Shown here: positions 35,410 to 45,101 of the stretch, one piece after another
Layout of the letters: the number at the start of each line of letters is the position of its first letter
Numbering within the stretch: the stretch's first letter is position 1
Assembly (NCBI RefSeq): GCF_002102345.1
Contig: NZ_LQPP01000030.1
Location: forward strand, 1 to 64,000
Reading direction: 5' to 3'
Source: Mycolicibacterium peregrinum
Lineage (GTDB): Bacteria > Actinomycetota > Actinomycetes > Mycobacteriales > Mycobacteriaceae
Length of the DNA: 64,000 bases
Made by a program: the position numbers and the translations under genes
Notes under the pieces: generated by a model
The model's input: only the letters and a program-made list of their open reading frames with translations
The model's database searches: none
What the model was told of the DNA's origin: nothing

Positions 35410-36129
35410 ATGACCACGGTGGGGATCCTCTATCCCGGCCACAGTGCTGAAGACGACTTCAGCGCGCTGGAGGCACGCCTGCAGGCGGCGGTCAGACTGC
35501 CCGTCGCGATCACCTCGGTGGGTGAGGACGCTCATCGCGTCGATGCCCTTCTCGACCTCGGCCGGACCGAACGCCTCGCCGACGGTGTCGTGCGCCTGGG
35601 GGCGGCGCATCCGGATTCGATGATGTGGGCGTGTACGTCGGGCAGTTTCGTCTTCGGGCGCGACGGTGCCCGACGGCAGGCCGACGACGTGGCCGCCGCG
35701 TCCGGCGTCCCGGCGTCGTCGACATCGATCGCCTTCGTAGATGCATTGCAGCACTTGGGTATCCACCGGGTTGCCGTGGCCGCCTCTTATCCGGGCGACG
35801 TGGCGGCACACTTCGTCGCGTTCCTGTCGGCCGGCGGCATCGACGTGGTGTCGATCGGCAGCCACGGCATCGTCACCGCAGCCGAGGTGGGCCGGCTGGC
35901 ACAGGCGCAGGTGCTCGCGATGGTCACCGCAGCCGACCACCCCGACGCCGAGGCCGTGCTGGTACCCGACACCGCCATGCACACAATGGGTTTCATCGAT
36001 CAACTGGAATCCGCCGTCGGAAAACCGGTGCTCACCGCCAACCAGGTGACGGTCTGGAAGGGCCTGCACCTGCTCGGCCCCGTGCCGCCTCTGCCCGGGC
36101 TCGGCCACCTGTTCGGAGGCCGGCCGTGA
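35410..36129 (+). CDS. Asp/Glu racemase superfamily protein, one-Cys paralogue
   Basis: A 239-residue paralogue of the preceding gene. It keeps Cys75 in MWACTSGSFVFG, but the second catalytic position is Asp187 (LVPDTAMHTMGF instead of the VISCTNLPTYD seen in the neighbour). Single-Cys members can be decarboxylases or hydratases, or one subunit of a heteromer; which applies is unknown. The stop overlaps the GntR gene start (GTGA 36126-36129), so the two racemase-like genes and the regulator are one operon. ATG 35410 follows AGGAGAG. Confidence 0.8.
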   Translation: MTTVGILYPGHSAEDDFSALEARLQAAVRLPVAITSVGEDAHRVDALLDLGRTERLADGVVRLGAAHPDSMMWACTSGSFVFGRDGARRQADDVAAASGVPASSTSIAFVDALQHLGIHRVAVAASYPGDVAAHFVAFLSAGGIDVVSIGSHGIVTAAEVGRLAQAQVLAMVTAADHPDAEAVLVPDTAMHTMGFIDQLESAVGKPVLTANQVTVWKGLHLLGPVPPLPGLGHLFGGRP

Positions 36130-36782
36130 CCGACTTCATCACTCCCGTCGAGCAGGAGTCGACGCCCAGCATCGTCGCCGAGAAGCTCCGGCAGGCCATC
36201 GCGTACGGCGAGCTCGTCCCCGGCACGCAACTCGGCGAGGCCGAGTTGGCGCGCAGGTTCGGCGTCAGCCGCGGACCGCTGCGGGAGGGCATGCAGCGCC
36301 TCACCCAGGAAGGTCTGCTGATCGCGATCCGCAACCGGGGCGTGTTCGTCAACACCATGGACTCCGGCGAGATTCGCGACATGTACCTGGCCCGCGAGGC
36401 GATCGAGCGGACCGCGAGCCGCCAGATCCTGCAGGGTGACTATGCAGGTGCCGGGGACGCATTACTCGCCGTGGTCGACGAGATGGCAGCAGCCAGGGAC
36501 CTCGATGAGGTCAGCGAAGCCGACATGCGTTTCCACGAGGTGCTCGTGGAACTCGCAGGCAGCCCGCGGCTCTCGCGCCTGCACCAGACCTTCCTCGTCG
36601 AGACCAGGATGTGTGTGCACGCACTGGCCGACACCTACGACGCCGCCACCGACCGGGTGAACGAGCATCGGGCGTTGGCGGGCGCCATCCGATCCGGCGA
36701 CGTCGCACTCACCGACAAGTTGATGCTGGCCCACATGGAGGACGCAGTCGACCGGCTGATCGCGCGACTACCGGCCGGCTGA
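36126..36782 (+). CDS. GntR family regulator, FCD type
   Basis: A 218-residue regulator with an N-terminal winged helix (IAYGELVPGTQLGEAELARR, FGVSRGPLREGMQRLTQEGL, about 20-65) and an all-helical FCD ligand domain (MYLAREAIERTASRQIL, ADMRFHEVLVELAGSPRL with the metal-binding-type Asp/His pattern). FCD regulators usually sense small organic acids. It probably controls the divergon through the palindromes at 34593-34606 and 38312-38323. The 3' end overlaps the convergent transporter by 15 bases. Confidence 0.92.
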   Translation: MTDFITPVEQESTPSIVAEKLRQAIAYGELVPGTQLGEAELARRFGVSRGPLREGMQRLTQEGLLIAIRNRGVFVNTMDSGEIRDMYLAREAIERTASRQILQGDYAGAGDALLAVVDEMAAARDLDEVSEADMRFHEVLVELAGSPRLSRLHQTFLVETRMCVHALADTYDAATDRVNEHRALAGAIRSGDVALTDKLMLAHMEDAVDRLIARLPAG

Positions 36783-38216
36783 CGCTGACGTCGTGCCTGT
36801 GTCGGCGTCGGCGTCGGTCTCGTAATCCAGCTGGGGCGGCGCTTCCGGCGTCCCGGGTATTTCGGTGCCACTGATCGGACATCGCGCGGTCTCCGGCACC
36901 TTGATCAGCGCGATCATCCCGATCACGCAGGCGATCATCATGTAATAGGCCGGCACCAGTTGGTCGCCGGTCTTTGCCACCACCCAATCATTGACCGCCG
37001 GAGCCGTACCGCCGAACAGCGATGTCGACACGTTGTACGCGATGGCGAAGCCGGCGTAACGCACCTGGGTGGGGAACATCGCCGGGAACGTCGCGGAGAT
37101 GGTCGACAACTGGGGTACATACAGCAGGCCCAGCACCGCGAACGCGATGATCGCACCCACCATGTTGGTCGACATCAGCAGGAACATCGGGATGCCGGCG
37201 ACGAAGAGCCCGATCAGCGAAAACCACCACATCGGTTTGCGGCCCACGCGGTCGGAAATGTGACCCGCGAACGGCAGGAACACCATCATCGACAGCATGC
37301 CGATGATGGGTACCACCAAGGAGTGACCGCTCGACAAACCGATCGTCTGCTCCAGGTATGTCGGCATGTAGGTGAGCAGCGTGTAGTTGACCACGTTGAG
37401 TGCGACGACCAAACCGCCCAATCGCAGGATCGGGCCCCAGTACTCGACCACGAGATCCTTGAGCTCAGACGCAGGTCCGCCTTCCCGCTCCCCCGTCGCC
37501 TCGAGTTCGCGGAAGATCGGGGTGTCCTCCAGCTTCGAACGTAGGTAGACACCGACCAGGCCGAGCGGGGCGGCCACGAGGAACGGCAGCCGCCAACCCC
37601 ATTGCCCCATCTGCTCATCGGAGAGCACTGCCGAGAAGCCAAGCATCAACAGCGCACCCATCGAAAAGCCCGCGAGGGTGCCGAATTCCAGGAAACTGCC
37701 GAGGAAGCCACGCCGACGCGACGGCGCGTACTCGGCCATGAACGTCGCGGCACCGCCGTACTCTCCGCCGGTGGAGAAGCCCTGGATCATCCGGAGCCCG
37801 ACCATGAGCACCGGTGCCCACATCCCGATCGCCGCATAGGACGGAATCAGGCCGGCGCAGAACGTCGCGCCCGCCATCAACACGATGGTGATCGCCAGGA
37901 CGTGTTTACGCCCGAGTCGGTCGCCGAGTGGCCCCCAGACGAATCCGCCGAGCGGGCGCACCAAAAACGACACCGCGAACGTCGCGAGGGCCAGCAGGGT
38001 CGCCTGCTGGGCGTCTCCAGGGAAGATGGCGGCGGAAATGTAGCCCACGCCATAGGCGTAGATACCGTAGTCGAACCATTCGGTGGCGTTACCGATCGCC
38101 GAGGCGGCGATGGCCCTCTTCAATACCCCGGGGTCCGGCGAATCCTCGGAGGGTTCGCGATAGTCGATCTCCGGTTTATCTCCGAAGCCCCTCATCGGGC
38201 TTTTATGCGCGGGCAC
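36768..38216 (-). CDS. MFS transporter, metabolite:proton symporter type
   Basis: A 482-residue, 12-segment transporter of the MHS group (like ShiA, KgtP, ProP). Marks are NATEWFDYGIYAYGVGYIS in segment 1, the loop GDRLGRKHVLAIT, LRMIQGFSTGGEYGGAATFM, APSRRRGFLGSF, and the tail PETARCPISGTEIPG. It probably imports the organic acid or amide used by the surrounding enzymes. GTG 38216 has GGAGGA close by; ATG 38195 is an alternative. It converges on the GntR gene and carries a candidate GntR site upstream. Confidence 0.9.
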   Translation of the reverse strand: MPAHKSPMRGFGDKPEIDYREPSEDSPDPGVLKRAIAASAIGNATEWFDYGIYAYGVGYISAAIFPGDAQQATLLALATFAVSFLVRPLGGFVWGPLGDRLGRKHVLAITIVLMAGATFCAGLIPSYAAIGMWAPVLMVGLRMIQGFSTGGEYGGAATFMAEYAPSRRRGFLGSFLEFGTLAGFSMGALLMLGFSAVLSDEQMGQWGWRLPFLVAAPLGLVGVYLRSKLEDTPIFRELEATGEREGGPASELKDLVVEYWGPILRLGGLVVALNVVNYTLLTYMPTYLEQTIGLSSGHSLVVPIIGMLSMMVFLPFAGHISDRVGRKPMWWFSLIGLFVAGIPMFLLMSTNMVGAIIAFAVLGLLYVPQLSTISATFPAMFPTQVRYAGFAIAYNVSTSLFGGTAPAVNDWVVAKTGDQLVPAYYMMIACVIGMIALIKVPETARCPISGTEIPGTPEAPPQLDYETDADADTGTTSASAGR

Positions 38217-38311
38217 GAGTCCTCCATGTGTCTGACGACACCGTTCCCCGCCGCGCACTCTCTGTTACGGCTGCTCTGACTGCGTTGAACACCGCAGGGC
38301 CAGGCCGTCAT

Positions 38312-38323
38312 TTCGTCGACAAT
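38312..38323. promoter_or_regulatory. second GntR operator candidate (transporter promoter)
   Basis: TTCGTCGACAAT (minus strand ATTGTCGACGAA) has a GTCGAC core and shares the pattern ATTGTC-R-AC-R-A with the palindrome at 34593-34606. It lies 96 bp upstream of the transporter start. The shared pattern supports, but does not prove, control by the GntR gene. Confidence 0.5.
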
Positions 38324-38404
38324 TCAATAGTTGCCAAGATCTGACGTTACAGCCCCGCACCCGACAAAGCGCCGCCCGCTACCGCGTCGTAACTATCGCA
38401 AGCG

Positions 38405-40189
38405 TCAAAACCGGGGTTCTCCCAGCCAGAGCGCATGGGATCCGGTCACCGCGCGCCCGGCGTTCTCGAGGACTCCGACCACCGATTGCCCCAGCAGGTT
38501 GCCGACCGCCTGCGGCACCGACGCCGCTGCGGGTTGCGACGAGGGCTTGGGCCGCAACATGTCCAACCACGACGAACCGGGATAGCTCAGCACCCGCACC
38601 TTGGTGTCCGGGTCCAGCCCGGCCAGGACCTTGGCGCGGGTGACCGCGGTACGAAGTCCGCCGAGTTCGTCGACGAGACCGTGGCCCTTGGCGTCGGCCC
38701 CCGTCCAGATCCGACCGCGCGCCACCTTGTCCACCTGCTCGACCGAGAGCTTGCGCCCCTCGGCCACGCGGGTGATGAAATCGGTGTAGAGCAGGTCGGT
38801 CTCGGCTTCGATATGGGCGTGCTGTTCGTCGGTGAACGGCGTGTTCGACGACCAGGCATCGGCATTGGGGTTGGTACGCAAGGAATCCGATCCGACGCCC
38901 AACTTGTCCTTGAGCTCGCGGGAGACCAGCTTGCCGGTGATCACGCCGATGGAACCGGTGATGGTTCCCGCATTGGCCACGATCTCGTCTGCCGCCATCG
39001 ACACGTAGTAGCCGCCCGATGCGGCCACCGCACCCATGGACGCGACGATGGGCTTACCGCGCTCGCGAATCCGAACCACCTCGCGCCAGATGGTTTCCGA
39101 CCCGGATACCGAGCCACCGGGGCTGTCGACGCGCAGCACGATCGCCGAGACCTCGTCGTCGGCAGCTGCCTCACGCAGAGCCGCGGCGATGGTGTCGCCG
39201 CCGGCACTGGAGTTACCCAGCGGCAGCACCTGTGGGCCGCCGCGGCCGCTCACGATCGGGCCGTGCAACGTCACCAGCGCGATCGTGGGCTTGGACTTAC
39301 GACCCGGTATCTGTGGCGTCGGAACCTTCGGAGTGGTCCGCGCATAGCGCGAAAGATAAAGCCGCGGTAGGGCATCGGGGTGACTGTCGGCATCGGCGCC
39401 TGCCTCGGCCGGTCCGCCCGACAGTTCCCCGATGCGTGAATAGGCCTCGTCACGGAATCCGATCCGGTCGATCAGACCGGCGGTGACGGCGTCATCTCGC
39501 AGCACTGGCGCCTGGTCCGCCAGTACGTTGACCGCCTCCGAGGTCAGGCCCCGCGATTCGGCGATGGCCTGCCACACCTGCGATTGCAGGCTCTCGATCA
39601 TCCGGCCGTCGGCCTCACGCTGCGCGTCGGTGTAGCGGGCTTCCGTGAAAACGTTTGCCGCGGATTTGTATTCGCCGCGCGCGACGAACTGCGCCTCGAC
39701 ACCCACCTTGTCCAGCGCGTCGCGCAGGAACATCGCGTTGGTGGCGAAACCGACCAGCCCGACTGTGCCCGACGGCTGCATCCACACCTCGCGGAAGGCG
39801 GATGCCAGGTAATAGGACAGCGTTCCGGGGTACGTCTCGGCCCAGGCCACCGTGGGCTTGACCGCGCTGAACGCCGCGATGGCATCCCGCAGTTCCTGTA
39901 CCGGGCCGGGCGCGGCCGCGGGCAACTGCACCCGCGCGATCAACCCGGCCACCCGGTCGTCCTCGGCGGCGCGGTGGATCGCGGCGACGGCCTGGCGCAA
40001 CACCAGTGGGCGGCCACCGCCCGCGATCACGGCCAACGGGTCGAATCCGGCGGTCTCCGGCGGGGGCGACATCAGATCCAACTCCAGCACACACCCGCTG
40101 GGCACTCCGTTGTGCCGGGCGGTGTCCACGCGCCGGACCAACGCCTTGAGATCGTCCTGGCCGGGTAGTCCTGGGAGAAAAGCGAACAT
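38405..40189 (-). CDS. sppA: signal peptide peptidase SppA (protease IV)
   Basis: A 594-residue two-domain S49 protease that degrades cleaved signal peptides. The Ser-Lys dyad is Lys175 in VARGEYKSAANVF (N-terminal domain) and Ser391 in MGAVAASGGYYVSMAADEIV (C-terminal domain), as in protease IV. No N-terminal membrane anchor is visible, as in other mycobacterial forms. Its place next to rplO and the F420 oxidoreductase matches the M. tuberculosis Rv0723-Rv0724 neighbourhood. ATG 40189 is the start. Confidence 0.95.
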   Translation of the reverse strand: MFAFLPGLPGQDDLKALVRRVDTARHNGVPSGCVLELDLMSPPPETAGFDPLAVIAGGGRPLVLRQAVAAIHRAAEDDRVAGLIARVQLPAAAPGPVQELRDAIAAFSAVKPTVAWAETYPGTLSYYLASAFREVWMQPSGTVGLVGFATNAMFLRDALDKVGVEAQFVARGEYKSAANVFTEARYTDAQREADGRMIESLQSQVWQAIAESRGLTSEAVNVLADQAPVLRDDAVTAGLIDRIGFRDEAYSRIGELSGGPAEAGADADSHPDALPRLYLSRYARTTPKVPTPQIPGRKSKPTIALVTLHGPIVSGRGGPQVLPLGNSSAGGDTIAAALREAAADDEVSAIVLRVDSPGGSVSGSETIWREVVRIRERGKPIVASMGAVAASGGYYVSMAADEIVANAGTITGSIGVITGKLVSRELKDKLGVGSDSLRTNPNADAWSSNTPFTDEQHAHIEAETDLLYTDFITRVAEGRKLSVEQVDKVARGRIWTGADAKGHGLVDELGGLRTAVTRAKVLAGLDPDTKVRVLSYPGSSWLDMLRPKPSSQPAAASVPQAVGNLLGQSVVGVLENAGRAVTGSHALWLGEPRF

Positions 40190-40263
40190 GGACCGAGCCT
40201 ACCGATCGGCGGATTCCGCGCGCGGCGACGAGAACTCTCCCCCTACCGGACCACCGTCGTACC

Positions 40264-41199
40264 GTGAGACGGGTGACGTTCTCCATCTCGCTCCCGCAGC
40301 TCGATCACGACGGCTTCGACGACGCGGCCTTCAAGGAGTATCTGGCCCGCGCCGAGGAACTCGGTTTCGAGGGCGGTTGGACGATCGAGCAGACCGTGGG
40401 GCCGGCACCGACGATCGCCCCGCTGGAGCTGTTGTCGTATGCCGCGGCGGTCACCACGAGACTGCGGCTGGGGGTCGCGGTTCTGGTCACCTCGTTGCAC
40501 GACCCGCTGCAGTTGGCTTCGGCGATCACGGCGGTGGACCGGCTCAGCCACGGCCGCCTCGACGTCGGCGTGGCACCGGGCGGCAGCTTCCGGCAGTTCC
40601 CGGCGTTCGGGGTGGACTCGTCGACATTCATCTCCAGCTTCACCGAGGGTCTGGAGTTGATGAAGGCCGCCTGGTCGGATGAACCCCGGATCACCTTCCA
40701 CGGCCGCTTCCGCGATGTCGACGATCTGGCCATCAGCCCCAAACCCGTTCAGCGGCCACACCCGCCGATCTGGTTCGGGGCCAACGCGCCGAGGGCTCTG
40801 GCGCGGGCGGTCCGTTACGGCGATGCGTTCCTCGGGGCTGGGTCCTCGACCACGGCGGCCTTCGCTGAGGCGGTGCGCACGGTGCGACTCGAGATAGCCG
40901 AACAGGGCAAGGATCAGGACACCTTCCGGATCGGCAAGCGCGTGTACCTGATCGTCGACGACGACGCTGCCCGCGCTCGCGAACGGGTCGACGCGGGCCT
41001 TCGGCGGATCTACGGGGACCGGATGCGCCTGGGCGACGTGGCGGTCGCGGGGACTGTGGACGACGTGGTCCGGGGCCTGCGCGAGGTGCTCGATGCGGGG
41101 GCACAGACCGTTTTGCTCAACCCCACGGGCGCCACGATCGCCGAGGACCGCGAACAGATGGAACGGCTTGCCGCCGACGTGATCCCCCGGCTGAGCTGA
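40264..41199 (+). CDS. LLM class F420-dependent oxidoreductase
   Basis: A 311-residue luciferase-like TIM-barrel protein, probably using coenzyme F420 given the organism. Marks are FSISLPQLDHDGFDD, LELLSYAAAVTTRLRLGVAV, LDVGVAPGGSFRQFPAFG, PVQRPHPPIWFGANAPRALA and DAGAQTVLLNP. Substrate unknown. GTG 40264 is the longest start; GTG 40273 is also possible. It converges on the spc ribosomal operon, from which it is separated by a strong bidirectional terminator. Confidence 0.87.
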   Translation: MRRVTFSISLPQLDHDGFDDAAFKEYLARAEELGFEGGWTIEQTVGPAPTIAPLELLSYAAAVTTRLRLGVAVLVTSLHDPLQLASAITAVDRLSHGRLDVGVAPGGSFRQFPAFGVDSSTFISSFTEGLELMKAAWSDEPRITFHGRFRDVDDLAISPKPVQRPHPPIWFGANAPRALARAVRYGDAFLGAGSSTTAAFAEAVRTVRLEIAEQGKDQDTFRIGKRVYLIVDDDAARARERVDAGLRRIYGDRMRLGDVAVAGTVDDVVRGLREVLDAGAQTVLLNPTGATIAEDREQMERLAADVIPRLS

Positions 41200-41204
41200 C
41201 GGCC

Positions 41205-41243
41205 GACGCAAAAAGCCCCCGCCGAAGCGGGGGCTTTTGCGTC
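41205..41243. terminator. bidirectional intrinsic terminator, LLM gene / rplO
   Basis: GACGCAAAAAGCCCCCGC and GCGGGGGCTTTTGCGTC form a long stem around a CGAA loop. A-tract and T-tract flank the GC stem on both sides, so it can end transcripts from both convergent directions: the oxidoreductase gene (plus) and the ribosomal protein operon (minus, ending with rplO at 41257). Confidence 0.92.
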
Positions 41244-41256
41244 TGCTCGCGCAGAA

Positions 41257-41700
41257 TTACAGTTCGGTGGCCGAACCGCCGGCAGCGGAGATCGCCTCAC
41301 GGGCGCTACCGCTGAACTTGTTGGCAGTCACGTCGACCTTGACGGCCAGCTTGCCGTCGCCGAGCACCTTCACCAGGCTGTTCTTGCGAACGAGGCCCTT
41401 GGCAACCAGCTCGTCGACACCGATGGTGCCGCCCTGCGGGAAGACCTTGGCGATGTCGCCGACGTTGACGACCTCGTACTCGGTCCGGAAGCGGTTCTTG
41501 AAGCCCTTGAGCTTCGGCAGCCGCATGTGGATCGGCATCTGGCCACCCTCGAACGTCGCGGGGACGTTCTTGCGGGCCTTGGTGCCCTTGGTACCACGAC
41601 CGGCGGTCTTACCCTTGGAGCCCTCACCACGACCGACGCGGGTCTTGGCCTTCTTCTCTCCGGGGGCAGGCCTCAGGTCGTGAAGCTTGATAACGGACAT
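41257..41700 (-). CDS. rplO: 50S ribosomal protein L15
   Basis: L15 of the large subunit, 147 residues. [20 protein letters not shown] and the Gly/Lys-rich segment [20 protein letters not shown] are characteristic. It is the last gene of this ribosomal operon, one base overlapping rpmD, and is followed by an intrinsic terminator. Confidence 0.98.
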   Translation of the reverse strand: MSVIKLHDLRPAPGEKKAKTRVGRGEGSKGKTAGRGTKGTKARKNVPATFEGGQMPIHMRLPKLKGFKNRFRTEYEVVNVGDIAKVFPQGGTIGVDELVAKGLVRKNSLVKVLGDGKLAVKVDVTANKFSGSAREAISAAGGSATEL

Positions 41701-41885
41701 CAGGACTTCACCTCCTCCACCTCGATGAGGTGATGAACGGCCTTGATCAGACCGCGGGTCTGCGCGTTGTCCTCACGCACCACGGACTGACGAATCTTCT
41801 TCAGCCCCAGGGTCCGCAGGCTTTCGCGCTGCTTCCAGCGTGCGCCGATGGTTCCGCGCACCTGGGTGATCTTGAGTTCTGCCAT
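41700..41885 (-). CDS. rpmD: 50S ribosomal protein L30
   Basis: L30, 61 residues: [20 protein letters not shown] is the characteristic N-terminal half. The stop and the rplO start share one base (TGATG), indicating coupled translation. It lies two bases after rpsE. Confidence 0.97.
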   Translation of the reverse strand: MAELKITQVRGTIGARWKQRESLRTLGLKKIRQSVVREDNAQTRGLIKAVHHLIEVEEVKS

Positions 41886-41887
41886 GG

Positions 41888-42547
41888 TTATGCCGATCCC
41901 TCACGCGCTGCTGCGGCAGCAAGCGCTTCGCTCTCGCGCCGGGCCTTCAGCATGCCGGCCGGCGCCACGTCCTCGAGGGGCAGACCGCGACGGGCCGCCA
42001 CCTCTTCGGGACGCTGGATCATCTTCAGCGCGGCAACGGTGGCATGCACCACGTTGATCGCGTTGTCACTGCCCAGCGACTTGGCCAGGATGTCGTGCAC
42101 GCCGGCGCATTCCAGCACCGCGCGAGCCGCACCACCGGCGATCACACCGGTACCCGGGCTGGCCGGACGCAACATCACCACACCGGCAGCGGCTTCGCCC
42201 TGAACCGGATGGACGATGGTGCCGCCGATCAGCGGAACCCGGAAGAAGCCCTTGCGAGCCTCCTCGACGCCCTTGGCGATGGCGGCCGGAACTTCCTTGG
42301 CCTTGCCGTAGCCGACGCCGACCATGCCCTTGCCGTCACCGACGATGACCAGCGCGGTGAAGCTGAAGCGCCGACCACCCTTGACCACCTTGGAGACGCG
42401 GTTGATCGACACCACGCGCTCGATGTAGTTGCTCTTCTCGCCGCTGTCGCGGCCACCACGGCCACCGCGGTCGTCGCGGCGGCCACGGCCACCGCGGTTG
42501 TCGGAAGCGCCTGGGCCGCCGGCACCAGTTGCCTGCTCGGCCATCAT
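41888..42547 (-). CDS. rpsE: 30S ribosomal protein S5
   Basis: S5, 219 residues. The core has [20 protein letters not shown] and the [23 protein letters not shown]-binding/double-psi block. An N-terminal Gly/Arg/Asp-rich extension of about 35 residues ([14 protein letters not shown]) is typical of mycobacterial S5. The second of two adjacent ATGs (42544) is an alternative start. Confidence 0.98.
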   Translation of the reverse strand: MMAEQATGAGGPGASDNRGGRGRRDDRGGRGGRDSGEKSNYIERVVSINRVSKVVKGGRRFSFTALVIVGDGKGMVGVGYGKAKEVPAAIAKGVEEARKGFFRVPLIGGTIVHPVQGEAAAGVVMLRPASPGTGVIAGGAARAVLECAGVHDILAKSLGSDNAINVVHATVAALKMIQRPEEVAARRGLPLEDVAPAGMLKARRESEALAAAAAREGSA

Positions 42548-42569
42548 GCAGTCCTCTCGTTGACAGTCA

Positions 42570-42977
42570 TCAGAATTTCAGCCCGCCCTCGCGCGCGGCA
42601 TCCGCCAGCGCGGCGATCCGGCCGCCATAGGTGTAGCCGCCGCGGTCGAACACAACCGTGTCGACGCCGGCAGCCTTGGCACGCTCGGCGATCAGCTGAC
42701 CGACCCGAACGCTGTGCGCCTTCTTGTCACCCTCGACGGCGCGCACGTCGGCCTCGATCGACGAGGCAGCCGCCAGCGTGACGCCTTCCAGGTCGTCGAT
42801 GAGCTGGACGTGGATGTGCCGTGCCGAACGGTTGACCACCAGACGCGGGGTCTCGGCGGTGCCGGAGACCTTCTTGCGCAACCGGGCGTGCCGACGCAGC
42901 CGAGAGTTACGGCGAGTCTCAGAGATGTTCTGCCCCACCGGCTTGCGGACGGCGGCAGCTTGAGTCTTTGCAGCCAT
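42570..42977 (-). CDS. rplR: 50S ribosomal protein L18
   Basis: L18, which binds 5S rRNA; 135 residues with [35 protein letters not shown] and the C-terminal [19 protein letters not shown] that defines the family. Two bases separate it from the rplF stop and 22 from rpsE. Confidence 0.98.
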   Translation of the reverse strand: MAAKTQAAAVRKPVGQNISETRRNSRLRRHARLRKKVSGTAETPRLVVNRSARHIHVQLIDDLEGVTLAAASSIEADVRAVEGDKKAHSVRVGQLIAERAKAAGVDTVVFDRGGYTYGGRIAALADAAREGGLKF

Positions 42978-42979
42978 GG

Positions 42980-43519
42980 TTACTTACCTGTCTTTCCGAC
43001 CTTGCGGCGGATCTGCTCACCCTCGTAACGCACACCCTTGCCCTTGTACGGGTCGGGGCGGCGCAGGCGGCGGATGACCGCGGAGATCTGACCGACCTTT
43101 TGCTTGTCGATACCCGTGACCGAGAACTTGGTGGGCGTCTCGACGGCGAAGGTGATGCCCTCGGGCGCCTCGATCACCACGGGGTGGCTGTAGCCGAGTG
43201 CGAACTCCAGGTTGGAACCCTTGAGTGCGACGCGGTAGCCGACGCCGAAGATCTCCATCTTGCGGGTGTAGCCCTCGGTGACGCCGGTGACCAGGTTGGC
43301 CACCAGGGTCCGGGAGAGCCCGTGCAGGGAGCGGCTGCGCCGCTCGTCATCGGGACGGCTGACCACGATGGCGCCGTCTTCGTTGCGCTCGACGGTGATC
43401 GGCTCGGCGACATCGAGGGTCAGGGTGCCCTTGGGGCCCTTGACCGAGACGTTGCGGCCGTCAATCGTCACATCGACCCCGGCGGGAACCAGGACCGGCT
43501 GCTTACCAATACGCGACAT
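42980..43519 (-). CDS. rplF: 50S ribosomal protein L6
   Basis: L6, 179 residues: [19 protein letters not shown] at the start, and the C-terminal [19 protein letters not shown] motif diagnostic for the family. Part of the spc-type operon, 13 bases after rpsH. Confidence 0.98.
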   Translation of the reverse strand: MSRIGKQPVLVPAGVDVTIDGRNVSVKGPKGTLTLDVAEPITVERNEDGAIVVSRPDDERRSRSLHGLSRTLVANLVTGVTEGYTRKMEIFGVGYRVALKGSNLEFALGYSHPVVIEAPEGITFAVETPTKFSVTGIDKQKVGQISAVIRRLRRPDPYKGKGVRYEGEQIRRKVGKTGK

Positions 43520-43532
43520 GTCTTCTATCCCC

Positions 43533-43931
43533 TCACCACACGTAGGCGAGGACTTCGCCGCCCACGCCGCTTCGTGCCGCCTGACGGTCGGTGAGCAGGC
43601 CAGAGGACGTGGAGATGATCGCCACGCCCAGGCCGCCGAGCACCCGAGGCAGATTGGTGGACTTTGCGTAAACCCGCAGACCGGGCTTGCTCACGCGACG
43701 CAGGCCGGCGATGCTGCGCTCACGGCTGGGGCCGTACTTGAGCGACACCACCAGGGACTTGCCGACGCGGGCATCCTCGGTGCGGTAATCGGAGATGTAG
43801 CCCTCTTTCTTGAGGATCTCGGCGATGTTCGCCTTGATCTTCGAGTGGGGCAGGGTCACCTCATCGTGATACGCCGAATTGGCGTTGCGCAGACGTGTCA
43901 AGAAGTCTGCGATCGGGTCAGTCATCGTCAT
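43533..43931 (-). CDS. rpsH: 30S ribosomal protein S8
   Basis: S8, 132 residues: [20 protein letters not shown] at the N-terminus and [20 protein letters not shown] with a final [10 protein letters not shown], the family signature region. S8 binds 16S rRNA and in some bacteria represses the spc operon. ATG 43925 is an alternative start. A 99-bp gap separates it from rpsZ, the largest inside this ribosomal block. Confidence 0.98.
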   Translation of the reverse strand: MTMTDPIADFLTRLRNANSAYHDEVTLPHSKIKANIAEILKKEGYISDYRTEDARVGKSLVVSLKYGPSRERSIAGLRRVSKPGLRVYAKSTNLPRVLGGLGVAIISTSSGLLTDRQAARSGVGGEVLAYVW

Positions 43932-44030
43932 GACAACCGGCTCACCTTCCTCGCGGCGGTTCCCTTTTCAGGGCCTTCCGCAACCTGTTTGGATTGGTCT
44001 GTGTGGTCTACTGCGCAGATGCCGGCTGGA

Positions 44031-44216
44031 TTACCAGCTGGACTTCTGCACACCGGGCAGCTCACCTGCGTGCGCCATCTCGCGCAGGCAGATGCGGCAG
44101 AGCCCGAACTTGCGGTAGACCGAGTGCGGGCGGCCGCACTTGTTGCACCGCGTGTACGCGCGAACCGCGAACTTGGGCTTCTTGTTGGCCTTGTGGACCA
44201 GCGCCTTCTTTGCCAT
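44031..44216 (-). CDS. rpsZ: 30S ribosomal protein S14, zinc-binding type (S14Z)
   Basis: S14, 61 residues, the zinc-ribbon paralogue: four cysteines in [10 protein letters not shown] and LCRICLRE form the metal site. Mycobacteria also carry a zinc-free S14 elsewhere that replaces this one when zinc is short. It begins four bases after the rplE stop. Confidence 0.98.
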
Positions 44217-44220
44217 GTGC

Positions 44221-44784
44221 TCAGTTCTCCTTGAAGGGGAAGCCCAGCGCCTTCAGCAGCGCACGGCCTTCGTCGTCGTTGGTCGCCGAGGTGACCACGG
44301 TGATGTCCATACCGCGGGGACGGTCGATGGAATCGACGTCGATCTCGTGGAACATCGACTGCTCGTTGAGGCCGAAGGTGTAGTTACCGGTGCCGTCGAA
44401 CTGCTTGCCGTTGAGGCCGCGGAAGTCGCGGATACGGGGCAGGGCGATGGAGATCAGCCGGTCCAGGAACTCCCACATCCGGTCGCCGCGCAGCGTGACG
44501 CGCGCGCCGATGGGCATGCCCTCGCGCAGCTTGAACTGTGCGATGGACTTGCGGGCCTTGCGGATCTCCGGCTTCTGGCCGGTGATCAGGGCCAGGTCGG
44601 CGACCGCGCCGTTGATCAGCTTGGCGTCACGGGCGGCGTCGCCGACACCCATGTTGACGACAACCTTGACCACGCCGGGGATCTGCATGACGTTGTCGAA
44701 CTCGAACTGCTTGTTCAGCGCCTCGCGGATCTCTTCGCGGTAGCGCTGCTTCAGGCGGGGCTGAACCTTTTCTGGTGCGGTCAT
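44221..44784 (-). CDS. rplE: 50S ribosomal protein L5
   Basis: L5, a 5S rRNA-binding protein at the top of the large subunit; 187 residues with [40 protein letters not shown] and the C-terminal MDITVVTSA. Start overlaps the rplX stop by one base. Confidence 0.98.
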   Translation of the reverse strand: MTAPEKVQPRLKQRYREEIREALNKQFEFDNVMQIPGVVKVVVNMGVGDAARDAKLINGAVADLALITGQKPEIRKARKSIAQFKLREGMPIGARVTLRGDRMWEFLDRLISIALPRIRDFRGLNGKQFDGTGNYTFGLNEQSMFHEIDVDSIDRPRGMDITVVTSATNDDEGRALLKALGFPFKEN

Positions 44785-45101
44785 CAGATGTCCTTGCCAT
44801 TGGTCTTGGCGATGCGGACCTTCTTGCCGGTCTCTTCATCGACGCGGTAACCCACACGAGTCGGCTTGCCGTCGGAATCGACCACCATCACGTTGGACAC
44901 GTGGATGGCGGCTTCCTGGGTGACGATGCCACCCGACGATGCGCCACGCTCGTTCTGCGACTGGGCAGTGTGCTTCTTGATCCGGTTGACGCCCTCGACC
45001 AGAACCTTGTCGCGGGTCGGGTAGGCCTCGATGACCTTGCCCTTCGCGCCCTTGTCCTTGCCCGAGACCACCAGAACGGTGTCGCCCTTGTGGACCTTCA
45101 T
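44784..45101 (-). CDS. rplX: 50S ribosomal protein L24
   Basis: L24, an early assembly initiator of the large subunit; 105 residues with the KOW motif ([20 protein letters not shown]) at the N-terminus and [20 protein letters not shown]. It overlaps rplN and rplE by one base each. Confidence 0.98.
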   Translation of the reverse strand: MKVHKGDTVLVVSGKDKGAKGKVIEAYPTRDKVLVEGVNRIKKHTAQSQNERGASSGGIVTQEAAIHVSNVMVVDSDGKPTRVGYRVDEETGKKVRIAKTNGKDI

